Below, piece by piece: positions 44,244 through 51,902 of a DNA stretch of 64,000 bases; position 1 is the first letter of the stretch, and each line of letters begins with the position of its first letter. The position numbers and the translations under genes are program-made. Origin of the DNA: Sinorhizobium sp. 6-70 (lineage in GTDB: Bacteria > Pseudomonadota > Alphaproteobacteria > Rhizobiales > Rhizobiaceae); the NCBI RefSeq assembly GCF_030124375.1, contig NZ_JASKLS010000004.1:1-64000 (forward strand), in the 5' to 3' direction. Under the pieces are notes generated by a model. It was not told where the DNA came from. It searched no databases and saw only the letters and a program-made list of their open reading frames with translations.

Positions 44244-44606
44244 CTATCGGCGCAGAAGCGCAGCCGCGATAAGACCTATCGCCGCTGCTGCGCCGAGCGT
44301 TGCGATCGGGTGCTCGCGCACCGCCCTGCGGATCTCCCTTTCCGTCCCGGAATAGCGGTCGCGTAAATCCGAGAGCAGTTGCTCGCCGCTTGCCAGCAGA
44401 TTTTCGAGATCGGCTTCGGCCCGATCACGCGCGCCCTTTGCCTTGGTTTTTGCGTCTTGGGAGACGGCCGCCCCGCGCTCGCTGAGCAGTCCGACGAGTG
44501 CCGCCATGTCCGCCCGAATTTCCTGGAGCTGGTCTTCGATTGGCGTTTCGCCGTGCCCGCCGTTGCGTTTCCTGGTGCTCGAACTCGAGAAGAGGCCCGT
44601 TGCCAT
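44244..44606 (-). CDS. DUF883 (ElaB/YqjD-like) membrane-anchored protein
   Basis: The 120-residue protein has a Ser/Arg-rich N-terminus, a long charged helix (IEDQLQEIRADMAALVGLLSERG ... DLENLLASGEQLLSDLRDRY) and a C-terminal membrane anchor (HPIATLGAAAAIGLIAAALLRR). This is the YqjD/ElaB pattern; E. coli YqjD is an RpoS-dependent, ribosome-binding inner-membrane protein. Here it forms a likely operon with the DUF1469 gene 76 bases downstream. No perfect EcfG promoter is visible in front of it. The region up to hmuV (44607-44798) holds two hairpins but no gene. Confidence 0.8.
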   Translation of the reverse strand: MATGLFSSSSTRKRNGGHGETPIEDQLQEIRADMAALVGLLSERGAAVSQDAKTKAKGARDRAEADLENLLASGEQLLSDLRDRYSGTEREIRRAVREHPIATLGAAAAIGLIAAALLRR

Positions 44607-44798
44607 GATGTGAAGCTCCCTTTCGCTGCAACGCCGGCCAAGACAGCCGGCGCATATTCCACCCCTCTCGGGCAAGGCGTGTCTCGCCCGAGATTCAGCG
44701 GAACAACGCGCGAAGGCGAGATTTGTTTCGATAAATCCTGCCGTTACCGCAAACAGCTCCTGGGCGCAGCGAAAAAGCGCGCGGGCGTCCGGGCGCGA

Positions 44799-45590
44799 TC
44801 AGATCGTCACCGATTGTGGCAGTACGAAGGGGATATCGCGCGTCGGAGTGACGTTGACCTGCATCCGGCATCCGAACACGGCTTCCATGGTTTCGTCGTT
44901 CAGGACCTCCCGCGGCGGTCCGCTCGCGCGGACGTGGCCGGCTCTCATCATGACCATCTGGTCCGCGAACATCGCGGTCAGATTGAGGTCGTGCATGACG
45001 GCGATGACGCCGCCTCCGCGGTGGCAGAATTGGCGCGCAAGCTGCATGATCGTCAGCTGGTGGCGGATGTCGAGGCTCGATACGGGCTCGTCGAGCAGGA
45101 GATAGCGAGGCTCACCATCGCTGACCGGGGCCGAGATCTGGCAAAGGACACGCGCAAGCTGGACGCGCTGTTGTTCGCCGCCCGAGAGCTCCTGATAGAA
45201 GCGTCCGGCAAAGCCCGCCAGATCAACGGCCTCGAGCGCATCGTCGGCAATGCGGTCGTTGGCGGAGTCACTGCCTGTGTCGCCGGCCGAAAGGCCGAGA
45301 CGGACGATTTCTCGCACCGTGAAGGGGAAGGAAATAACGGTCGATTGCGGCAGGACGCCACGTTTGAGCGCAAGCTCCCACGGCCTGAGGGCGGCGAGAT
45401 CATGGCCGTTGATCGTGACCTTGCCCGATGCAAGCGGGAGTTCGCCGGAAACCGCCTTCAAGGTGGTTGTCTTGCCTGATCCGTTCGGGCCGACGATCGC
45501 CGTCATCGTGCCCGGAGCAGCACCGAACGAGACGCCATGGATCACCTGCCTGCCGGCAAGACGGACGGAGATATCGGAAACCGTGATCAT
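44799..45590 (-). CDS. hmuV: haem ABC transporter ATPase HmuV
   Basis: This 263-residue ATPase of the FecE/BtuD type has Walker A GPNGSGKTT, the signature LSGGEQQRVQLARVL, Walker B YLLLDEPVSSLD and the switch HDLNLTAMFAD. It powers haem import from periplasm to cytoplasm with HmuU. It is the last gene of hmuPSTUV, nine bases after hmuU, and its order in the operon is that of other rhizobia. Confidence 0.95.
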   Translation of the reverse strand: MITVSDISVRLAGRQVIHGVSFGAAPGTMTAIVGPNGSGKTTTLKAVSGELPLASGKVTINGHDLAALRPWELALKRGVLPQSTVISFPFTVREIVRLGLSAGDTGSDSANDRIADDALEAVDLAGFAGRFYQELSGGEQQRVQLARVLCQISAPVSDGEPRYLLLDEPVSSLDIRHQLTIMQLARQFCHRGGGVIAVMHDLNLTAMFADQMVMMRAGHVRASGPPREVLNDETMEAVFGCRMQVNVTPTRDIPFVLPQSVTI

Positions 45591-45599
45591 GACGCGCTC

Positions 45600-46724
45600 T
45601 CAAAGCCCCATGTTCGATCGGCCACGCAGCAGGATCCAGAGAAAGAACGGTGCGCCGACGAAGGCCGTGATGATGCCGATCGGCAATTCGGCGGGCGAAA
45701 CGATCGTCCGGGCCACCATATCGGCGAAGATCAGCATGGTGCCGCCGAGGAGCGCAGAGGCAGGCAGCAGGTAGCGGTGGTCCGGACCGATGACGAGGCG
45801 CAGCAGATGGGGCACGACGATACCCACGAAACCGATGCCGCCACTGACGGCAACGGATGCGCCCGTCGCGGCCGCAACGCTGAGAATCGCGATATTCTTG
45901 AGGCGCTGGACGGGAATACCCATGTGGAACGCCGCGGCTTCGCCAAGCGTGATTGCGTTCAGGCCACGTGCCAAGAGGGGGCCCACCGCAAGCGACATCA
46001 TGATGATCGGCGCGGCGGCGAGGATCTTCGTCCAGTTGGCGCCGGCCAGCGAGCCGAGGCCCCAGAAGGTCAGGTCGCGCAGTTGCTTATCGTCGGCAAT
46101 GAAGACGAGTACGCCTGTGACCGCACCGGTGAGCGCGCCGAGCGCAATGCCCGCAAGCAGCATTGTCGCCACTGAAGTCTGGCCACCGCGCGTCGCAATG
46201 CGGTAGAGGAGCAGGGTCGTGGCAAGGCCGCCGAGGAAAGCGGCGACCGGAAGCGCGTAAAAACCCACGAGCGCAAAGAGCGGGCCGAACACGCTCGAAC
46301 CGAGGACGATCAGCAGAACGGCGCCAAGGCTTGCACCCGACGAAACGCCGACGAGGCCAGGGTCGGCGAGCGGGTTGCGAAAGAGGCCCTGCATCACCAC
46401 ACCAGAGACGGCCAGCGCCGCACCGACGAGCAAACCGAGCACCGCACGCGGCAGGCGGATGTCAAGTATAATGATGCGGTCGCGGACGCTCAGCGCCTGA
46501 TCGGCGCCCCCTGTGCCGGCCAGCCAATGGACGACATTGGAGAGCGAGGCGTCGGCGGCGCCGGTCATGATCGACGTGACGAACGTCGCGGTCGCAAGAA
46601 GCGCGAGCACGACAATCAGCAGGCGCGCAAGGCCCGAGCGGTTCCCGGCGCGCCATTCGCTGACGATGTTGGCGGCGAAGGCAGGCGCGCGCATGCTGCC
46701 TTCCATCGCCTCACTGCGAGGCAT
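45600..46724 (-). CDS. hmuU: haem ABC transporter permease HmuU
   Basis: The FecCD-family permease has 374 residues from ATG 46724, which overlaps the hmuT stop by 14 bases; ATG 46739 would add five residues. Nine or ten membrane helices are visible, with family segments RLPRAVLGLLVGAALAVSGVVMQGLFRNPLADPGLVGVSSGA and GIGFVGIVVPHLLRLVIGPDHR. It forms the haem channel with HmuV and receives haem from HmuT. Confidence 0.94.
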   Translation of the reverse strand: MPRSEAMEGSMRAPAFAANIVSEWRAGNRSGLARLLIVVLALLATATFVTSIMTGAADASLSNVVHWLAGTGGADQALSVRDRIIILDIRLPRAVLGLLVGAALAVSGVVMQGLFRNPLADPGLVGVSSGASLGAVLLIVLGSSVFGPLFALVGFYALPVAAFLGGLATTLLLYRIATRGGQTSVATMLLAGIALGALTGAVTGVLVFIADDKQLRDLTFWGLGSLAGANWTKILAAAPIIMMSLAVGPLLARGLNAITLGEAAAFHMGIPVQRLKNIAILSVAAATGASVAVSGGIGFVGIVVPHLLRLVIGPDHRYLLPASALLGGTMLIFADMVARTIVSPAELPIGIITAFVGAPFFLWILLRGRSNMGL

Positions 46725-47661
46725 TGGTCTTCTTTCCATAGATTGCGTTGTTCAGTTCGCGGATGGCGCCGGCAGTGCGGGGGCCGAAGCCAAGCAGATC
46801 CAGCCCGTCCATGCGGACCAGCGCCTTGCTCTTTGCCGCTGGTGTCAGGCTCAGGGCCGGCATGGCGAACAGTTCCTCGACGCCGGCGGAATGATCGCCG
46901 CCCCGAGTCATCATCAGCACGACGTCCGGCTTGGCTTCGATGATCGCCTCGTCCGTCAGCGCCTTATAACCTGGAAACGTTGCGGCGGCATTGACCGCGC
47001 CGGAAAGCTTGATGATGCCGTCAGCGGCCGTGCCGGTACCCGATGCCAGGATCTTGCCGCCCTGCGTACTGAGAATGAAGAGAACACGCTTGCGTTCGCT
47101 TTCGCGACGCTTGGCTGCCTCCGCCAGCGCACCATCGAGGTCCTTCTCCACCGATTGGGCGAGCGCCTCCGCCTTGTCCTTCACGCCAAGAAAAGCGCCG
47201 ACGGCACGGATCTTCGCGACGATACCGTTTTTGTCGAAGGTATCGGGGATGCTGGTGAAAGGGATCTTTGCTTCCTTAAGCACGGCAAGCGCCTCGGGCG
47301 GTCCGCTGCCTTCGATCGCGACGATTGCTGTCGGATTGACGGCGATGATGCCTTCCGGCGCCAGTTGCCGCATATAGCCGACGTCCGGCAGCTTCGTTGC
47401 CGCTTCCGGATAGGTGCTGGTGGAGTCGCGGCCGACGAGGCGGCTTTCCTCGCCGAGTGCGTAGATGATCTCGGTGATCGCGCCGCCAACCGACACGAGG
47501 CGGGAAACATCGGGCTGCTGCATGTCCTCGGCCATTGCCGGGCGCAGGAACGAGGGCCCTTCGGGGGCCAGTGCCGGCAGCAACAGGGGCGCGGAGAGCG
47601 CGAAGGCGGCAAGCGCCAGCTCCCAGCGGCGAAGGCGGCGGAAATCGAGACCTGTGATCAT
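46711..47661 (-). CDS. hmuT: periplasmic haem-binding protein HmuT
   Basis: This 316-residue cluster A-III binding protein has an export signal (WELALAAFALSAPLLLPALA) and the domain RLVSVGGAITEIIYALGEESRLVGRDSTSTYP. The conserved tyrosine in STYPEA is the likely haem ligand of HmuT/PhuT proteins. It hands haem to HmuUV. It starts nine bases after hmuS and overlaps hmuU. Confidence 0.93.
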   Translation of the reverse strand: MITGLDFRRLRRWELALAAFALSAPLLLPALAPEGPSFLRPAMAEDMQQPDVSRLVSVGGAITEIIYALGEESRLVGRDSTSTYPEAATKLPDVGYMRQLAPEGIIAVNPTAIVAIEGSGPPEALAVLKEAKIPFTSIPDTFDKNGIVAKIRAVGAFLGVKDKAEALAQSVEKDLDGALAEAAKRRESERKRVLFILSTQGGKILASGTGTAADGIIKLSGAVNAAATFPGYKALTDEAIIEAKPDVVLMMTRGGDHSAGVEELFAMPALSLTPAAKSKALVRMDGLDLLGFGPRTAGAIRELNNAIYGKKTNASQ

Positions 47662-47670
47662 GATCGCTCC

Positions 47671-48732
47671 TCAGGCGGCGACGATCGTGTTGAGCCGGGG
47701 CAGGCCTTCGACAAGGCCGCGCCACTCCGGCCGCTCGGCGAGACCTTCCTTGCGCTTGCCGAAGAACTGGATGACCATCTCGCCCTTGGCGTCGAGTGCC
47801 TCGAGCGAGGTCACATGGCCGTCGGTCGTCGGTTTGCGGACCGCCCACAATTCGGTGATATGGTCCGTGCGCAGATGCAGATGGAATGTCGGATCCATTA
47901 CGTTGAGCCACGGGCCCATCACCCCGATGCGGGCAACCGGACCGGAATGGATCTGGATGACGCCGCGATTGCCGACGAAGCACATGATCGGCAGTTCAAT
48001 TTCGGCGCTGCCGCGCATCATCGCCTCGACGCCCGTCGGATCGAGGCGCCAGGCCAGATCCTCGCCGACGGCATGGAGGGCTTGGCGCCGACCGATGTTC
48101 AGGTTGCGCAACATGCCGTGGAACTGGTGAGTGTCGGTCAGTTTCGACCAGCGGTCCCGGAGTTCCTCGGCATCGACCGCAACGTCGGACTTGTCGTCGC
48201 TCGTCGGTGCGCTCGTGTCGGCAACGAAGTCCTGCGACTGGTCCTCCAGGCGGAAGTCTTTGACGATCCTGTCGTAGGCCGCTCCGTTCGAGGCGGGGCG
48301 CAGGTGAACCTTGTGGACGGCATGGCCCCACTTATCGAAGAATTGCAGGCTGCGGCGGACGTCGCCGTTGGAGTCGGTCTTCGTGACGGCAAAACCGTGG
48401 GCCCAGGCGCCTGGGAAGATGCGCAGGTCGATTTCGGTCCCCAGCACCAGCGCGGCCGCCTTTCCTGCCTTGATATTCTCGTAGACGCCGATCTTCTCGT
48501 GGACCGCGCTTTCGTTGCGCGTGAGCGCGAGCACTTCACCCAGTTCCTCGACCCGCTCCAGGAAACGGTTGGCGTTGCTATCGATGCGAACCGTCGTCAG
48601 GCCGCATTCGGCGGCAACGAGCGCAGCTTCCGAAACGCCGAGCTGCGCGGCGATATCGCGCTCGCGCAGCTTCGGGTTCGCAGCGCGGTAGGCACGAATT
48701 TCGGACGGGGTTGGGCGAATGCTCTCGATCAT
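47671..48732 (-). CDS. hmuS: haem-degrading/haem-trafficking factor HmuS
   Basis: The 353-residue HemS/ChuX-like protein has two internal repeats. Typical segments are LRERDIAAQLGVSEAALVAAE at the N-terminus, FFDKWGHAVHKVHLRP and its second copy NVMDPTFHLHLRTDHI, and IQFFGKRKEG. In related proteins a C-terminal-half His binds haem and the protein stores or breaks it down in the cytoplasm. It lies 10 bases downstream of the small hmuP gene and opens the transporter genes. Confidence 0.94.
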   Translation of the reverse strand: MIESIRPTPSEIRAYRAANPKLRERDIAAQLGVSEAALVAAECGLTTVRIDSNANRFLERVEELGEVLALTRNESAVHEKIGVYENIKAGKAAALVLGTEIDLRIFPGAWAHGFAVTKTDSNGDVRRSLQFFDKWGHAVHKVHLRPASNGAAYDRIVKDFRLEDQSQDFVADTSAPTSDDKSDVAVDAEELRDRWSKLTDTHQFHGMLRNLNIGRRQALHAVGEDLAWRLDPTGVEAMMRGSAEIELPIMCFVGNRGVIQIHSGPVARIGVMGPWLNVMDPTFHLHLRTDHITELWAVRKPTTDGHVTSLEALDAKGEMVIQFFGKRKEGLAERPEWRGLVEGLPRLNTIVAA

Positions 48733-48742
48733 TGTCTGCTGC

Positions 48743-48922
48743 CTATTTGTTCAGAATCAGTTTGCCCTGACGGGTGATCTTCATCCGGTAGATCGTACCG
48801 TCATGGGAAATGAGGATCTCGCTATCGCCGCGGAAGAGATCGCGGCTCTCCACGATTCGCTGGGTTCGGTCGGCCAGGCTCGGCTGCGAGGGGCGCGCGG
48901 TATCGGTATCGTTCGGTGTCAC
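48743..48922 (-). CDS. hmuP: small haem-uptake protein HmuP (HemP family)
   Basis: This 59-residue gene starts at GTG 48920-48922 and ends at TAG 48743-48745. The protein ends ISHDGTIYRMKITRQGKLIL plus NK, the diagnostic HemP/HmuP C-terminus; SRDLFRGDSEIL precedes it. No ATG is available in the frame back to the stop near 49004, so GTG is the only normal start. In Sinorhizobium and Bradyrhizobium HmuP is needed for expression of the haem receptor. It is the first gene of hmuPSTUV, with an IRO-box-like site 74 bases upstream. Confidence 0.9.
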   Translation of the reverse strand: MTPNDTDTARPSQPSLADRTQRIVESRDLFRGDSEILISHDGTIYRMKITRQGKLILNK

Positions 48923-48995
48923 GGTTTCGGCCAGTTCGCGAGGGACGAACCGGCTGTTTTCCCGAATTCTTCCCGCGTATTCCCTTTTATTATCT

Positions 48996-49010
48996 TGACT
49001 TCATTACTCA
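48996..49010 (-). promoter_or_regulatory. IRO-box-like site (RirA) upstream of hmuP
   Basis: TGA-CTTCATTAC-TCA fits the RirA-type pattern TGA-N9-TCA and lies in the AT-rich promoter region between hmuP and the divergent secreted-protein gene. Six fixed bases occur by chance about every 4 kb, so position is the main support. Confidence 0.5.
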
Positions 49011-49096
49011 TATTTCTTTAAGGACGCAATACCGGATTTTTATAGTTAAGTTTACGAGCGCGAGCCGTTTGAGGATTGCCGGGAGCACGCGTGCAG

Positions 49097-49552
49097 ATGT
49101 CGAGTGGTGTTGTGATGACGCATCCTTTCCGTTTCGCTTTTTCGGTCGCATTCGCGCTTTTTTTCGTGACCGCGCCGGCCATCGCGCAGGAGGCTGCGGC
49201 TTCGGGCGGGCTCGCCATCGAGCTGAACGAGGTCGCTCCATCGGAGAAGGGGTGCAAGCTGACTTTCGTTGCCGGTAATGCGTTGCCGCAGTCGCTCGCG
49301 AAAGTGTCGTTCGAATTCGTTCTCTTCGATCAGCAGGGCTTGGTCGAGCGCATGGCGGTGCTCGACTTCCGCGACCTTCCTGCCGGCAAGACGAAGGTCC
49401 GCCAGTTCGATCTGCCCGGCACGAGATGCGAGTCGGTGAAGAGTTTGCTGATCAATGATGCACCGGCATGTGTCGGAGACGGCGTCGACAAGAATGCCTG
49501 CATGACGGGTCTCAAGACCGGTTCCAAGTCGGCGGTTGAGCTCAAGGGCTGA
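49097..49552 (+). CDS. conserved exported protein next to hmuP and tonB
   Basis: The product has 151 residues from ATG 49097, or 145 from ATG 49115. The N-terminus is a signal peptide (THPFRFAFSVAFALFFVTAP, cleavage at AIAQ). The mature part has about 120 residues with five cysteines (KGCKL, TRCES, APACVG, NACMT), beta-rich in appearance. I do not recognise a named domain; similar proteins in rhizobia are listed as hypothetical Tat/Sec-exported proteins beside tonB. It is divergent from hmuP and 43 bases upstream of tonB, so an iron-responsive periplasmic role is likely by context only. Confidence 0.78.
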   Translation: MSSGVVMTHPFRFAFSVAFALFFVTAPAIAQEAAASGGLAIELNEVAPSEKGCKLTFVAGNALPQSLAKVSFEFVLFDQQGLVERMAVLDFRDLPAGKTKVRQFDLPGTRCESVKSLLINDAPACVGDGVDKNACMTGLKTGSKSAVELKG

Positions 49553-49595
49553 GAGCCTCGGTCGTTTGACGTTGCCGATTGGAAGGCAAGCATAG

Positions 49596-50507
49596 ATGAA
49601 GCACATCATGAAATGGGCCGTGGCGATCGGTCTCTCCGTGTTGGCGCACGCCGGTGGAGCAATGCTGCTGGAGCCTAGCAAGGACGATTTTCTGATGGCT
49701 GGCGGCGCGGCGACCGAGGTTACGCTGCTTGGCAATGCCTTCGAGGAGGCACTGCAGGCAGGCGAACCTCTGGACGCGGTCGAGCCTATCGAGGACGCAT
49801 TGGAGGAAGTGAAACCGAGCGAGATTTCGCCGACGGAAGAGTTGCCTGAAGAGGTCCCGCCGACGACGCCGGAGAGTGTCTCGGAACAGCCGTCCGACAT
49901 TCCGCCGGCAGAGGCGGATGTCATCCTGCCGGCGGACGAAATGCCGACGACCCAGGCCGCCGATGCACCGGTAACAGCGAGCGTCGCGCCTGTCGAAACC
50001 GTAGTTCCAGAAGAAAAGCCTGAGCCAGAAAAGGTCGAGAAGAAGGTCGAACCGAAGAAGGCGCCGCCAAAGAAGAAGAAAGTTGCACGCAAGAAGGCCG
50101 GCGAGCGCGGTGAGCAGGCGAATACGCAGGCCAAGGGTCAGGCGGACGGTGTGGAAAATGCAACGGCCAGTGCGGCGACTGGCGCCAGGCAGGGCTCCGT
50201 TGCCCAGGAAGCGGGCAATGCCGCAGTCGACAACTACAAGGGCAAGGTGCAGCGGAAGCTGAATCGGGCCATCCGCTATCCCGCCGAAGCCAAACGCCAG
50301 GGGCTTCGCGGCGTCGCTCACGTACGGTTCACTGTCACGTCCGACGGGGGGCTCGCCGGCGTCAGCTTGGCACGAAGTGCGGGATCGCCAATTCTCGACC
50401 AGGCAGCGCTCGATACCGTCCGTCGCGCCGCACCTTTCCCGGCAATCCCCGCGGAAGCCCGGCGCGACAGTTGGCAGTTCACCATTCCAGTTCAATTCAA
50501 ACGGTAA
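49596..50507 (+). CDS. tonB: energy transducer TonB
   Basis: The 303-residue TonB has an N-terminal membrane anchor (MKWAVAIGLSVLAHAGGAML). Then comes a long Pro/Glu/Lys-rich periplasmic spacer (about 50-180) with a lysine run KKVEPKKAPPKKKKVARKKA. The C-terminal domain is YKGKVQRKLNRAIRYPAEAKRQGLRG ... DQAALDTVRRAAPFPAIP. It transmits proton-motive force from ExbBD to outer-membrane haem and siderophore receptors. exbBD are not in the window. Location beside hmuPSTUV fits haem uptake. Confidence 0.95.
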   Translation: MKHIMKWAVAIGLSVLAHAGGAMLLEPSKDDFLMAGGAATEVTLLGNAFEEALQAGEPLDAVEPIEDALEEVKPSEISPTEELPEEVPPTTPESVSEQPSDIPPAEADVILPADEMPTTQAADAPVTASVAPVETVVPEEKPEPEKVEKKVEPKKAPPKKKKVARKKAGERGEQANTQAKGQADGVENATASAATGARQGSVAQEAGNAAVDNYKGKVQRKLNRAIRYPAEAKRQGLRGVAHVRFTVTSDGGLAGVSLARSAGSPILDQAALDTVRRAAPFPAIPAEARRDSWQFTIPVQFKR

Positions 50508-50549
50508 TCGCCCTCGGGATCAACGGACCGCCTTCTGCTCGAAATAATA

Positions 50550-50564
50550 TGAATTAAAAACTCA
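50550..50564 (+). promoter_or_regulatory. IRO-box-like site upstream of the DUF2325 gene
   Basis: TGA-ATTAAAAAC-TCA fits TGA-N9-TCA and has the A/T-rich interior usual for RirA sites. It lies in the 196-base tonB-DUF2325 spacer, about 140 bases before the DUF2325 ATG. Confidence 0.5.
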
Positions 50565-50703
50565 AGTTTATACTTTACTCTGATTATCAAGTTTAATAAG
50601 TTGCCGCCGTCACGCAACCGTTTGGTGTGCGTTCTGAATCGAAAATCCAAAGGGCGATCGGCGGAGAAGCGCCGAGGACGCGGAACAAGATGGAGAGGAA
50701 TGC

Positions 50704-51114
50704 ATGCGCGACAAGCGGCAGAACGCAGGCAAAGGCGGCAAGGGCAAAGCGGCGAATGCGGCATCCGAACCGGGCCCCGATGCCGGCAAGGCGACGCTCG
50801 AGGGCCGCAGCTTCCTCTATGTCGGCGGCAGAGACTGCCAGGTTGCCCATCTGCGCGAGATCGCCAGTTCCTTCGGCGCGGAGTTGATCCATCATGACGG
50901 GGGCTTGCGCGAAGCCGTTTCGCGTATCGACCGTGTCCTTCCCTCGGTCGACTGTGTCTTCTGCCCCATCGACTGCATCAGTCACGACGCGTGTCTTCGC
51001 GTTAAGACCGGCTGCAAGAAGTGGGGCAAGGCTTTCGTGCCGCTGCGCAATGGCTCGAAATCGAGCCTCGAGCGGGCGCTGCAGGATCTGACCACCAACA
51101 GCCGCGACAGCTAA
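50704..51114 (+). CDS. DUF2325 domain protein
   Basis: This 136-residue protein has a basic, disordered N-terminus (about 35 residues). The DUF2325 domain follows: SFLYVGGRDCQVAHLREIA, FGAELIHHDGG, then DCVFCPIDCISHDACLRVKTGCKK. The strictly spaced cysteines (CPIDC...C...C) suggest a metal or redox centre. GGAGAGGAATGC precedes the ATG. Family members occur beside iron-uptake genes in several alphaproteobacteria, from general knowledge. Function unknown; iron regulation is suggested by the upstream TGA-N9-TCA site. Confidence 0.82.
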   Translation: MRDKRQNAGKGGKGKAANAASEPGPDAGKATLEGRSFLYVGGRDCQVAHLREIASSFGAELIHHDGGLREAVSRIDRVLPSVDCVFCPIDCISHDACLRVKTGCKKWGKAFVPLRNGSKSSLERALQDLTTNSRDS

Positions 51115-51173
51115 CCTTTCCAAAAAACGATGTCACGCGTGCAGACGGGCACGTCGTGCCTGGAGAATCGACG

Positions 51174-51443
51174 ATGAATGATGAGCGTCCCGATCAAATG
51201 ATGATGATCGGTCTTCACAAGCTGGCCTCGCAATTCGGCGATGGACTGGTGCCCGAACTATACGAGTTGCTGACGCGCCGGGCCCGCATGCTGGAAGAAA
51301 ATCCGAACGTCGCCGAGTTCCCCAGCTGGCAGGCGCGGCAGCCGGGCAGGGATCCTCTCGGCCTTGCGTCACCGCCTGAGGGCGCTATCCTGCCGTTCCC
51401 GAGTGTCGGAACCGACGCTCCGTTGAAGAAGGATCGTGCATAG
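51174..51443 (+). CDS. conserved hypothetical protein downstream of DUF2325
   Basis: The 89-residue protein starts at ATG 51174, behind TGGAGAATCGACG. The first half is helical (MMMIGLHKLASQFGDGLVPELYELLTRRARMLEENP); the second half is Pro/Gly-rich. No signal peptide or cysteines are present. It is 59 bases after the DUF2325 gene and probably co-transcribed. I do not recognise the family. Its TAG stop is the first triplet of a dispersed repeat. Confidence 0.7.
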   Translation: MNDERPDQMMMIGLHKLASQFGDGLVPELYELLTRRARMLEENPNVAEFPSWQARQPGRDPLGLASPPEGAILPFPSVGTDAPLKKDRA

Positions 51444-51566
51444 AGCAACTCCAGGGAAAGTGTGTAGCGGTCTTCCGTCCGGAATTGCGTAATTTCAGAG
51501 AGTTAGAGCAATTCCAGGGAAAGTGTGTAGCGGTTTTCCGTCCGGAATTGCGCAATTTCAGAGAGT
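51441..51566 (+). repeat. two tandem copies of the TAGAGCAATTCC repeat
   Basis: Two head-to-tail units of about 63 bases (51441-51503 and 51504-51566) differ at only a few positions. Each runs TAGAGCAA(C/T)TCCAGGG... to GGAATTGCG(T/C)AATTTCAGAGAG. They lack the terminal hairpin found in the copies at 15183 and 26740. The first TAG ends the preceding gene, and the array finishes 12 bases before the IsdG-like gene. Confidence 0.8.
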
Positions 51567-51577
51567 AGAGCGACGAC

Positions 51578-51892
51578 ATGTACTTCGCCATGAACCGTTT
51601 CCGCATTGCGATCGGCCAGGAAGAGGCGTTCGAGGCCATCTGGAAAGGCCGGGACACAAGCCTGGCCGAAATGCCCGGCTTCATCGCCTTCCACCTGCTT
51701 CGCGGAGAGAGCGTGCCGGAAGAGGGCTATACGCCCTTCATTTCGAAATCGACCTGGGAAAGCAAGGACGCTTTCGTTGCCTGGACGAAGTCGGAAAATT
51801 TCCGCGCGGCGCACCGGAGCGCCGGCGACAACAAGGCCATGTATCTCGGCCCACCGAAATTCGAAGGTTACTCCGTGGTCGAGGGCGCGTGA
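51578..51892 (+). CDS. IsdG/HmuQ-like haem-degrading monooxygenase
   Basis: This 104-residue single ABM domain protein has the residues that define IsdG-type haem oxygenases: Asn6 in MNRF, Trp69 in FVAWTKS and His79 in FRAAHRS. The spacing matches Staphylococcus IsdG (Asn7, Trp67, His77). The segment STWESKDAFVAWTKSENF also matches the IsdG core closely. It should open haem to release iron in the cytosol. Its location beside tonB and hmuPSTUV supports this. HmuQ/HmuD of Bradyrhizobium are the nearest characterised rhizobial enzymes. An AGAGCGACG sequence precedes the ATG. Confidence 0.85.
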   Translation: MYFAMNRFRIAIGQEEAFEAIWKGRDTSLAEMPGFIAFHLLRGESVPEEGYTPFISKSTWESKDAFVAWTKSENFRAAHRSAGDNKAMYLGPPKFEGYSVVEGA

Positions 51893-51902
51893 GGGACGCT
51901 TT

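Noticed and set aside
44626..44700. Two perfect short hairpins (CGCCGGC/GCCGGCG and TCTCGGGC/GCCCGAGA) upstream of the DUF883 gene as an RNA element
   Set aside because: Short GC stems are frequent in this composition and no T run, conserved riboswitch core or promoter accompanies them.
46513..48777. A 754-codon open frame on the plus strand opposite hmuU, hmuT and hmuS
   Set aside because: It is antisense to three clearly recognised hmu genes, has low-complexity His/Asp/Arg/Gly-rich composition typical of GC-rich shadow frames, and no recognisable domain.
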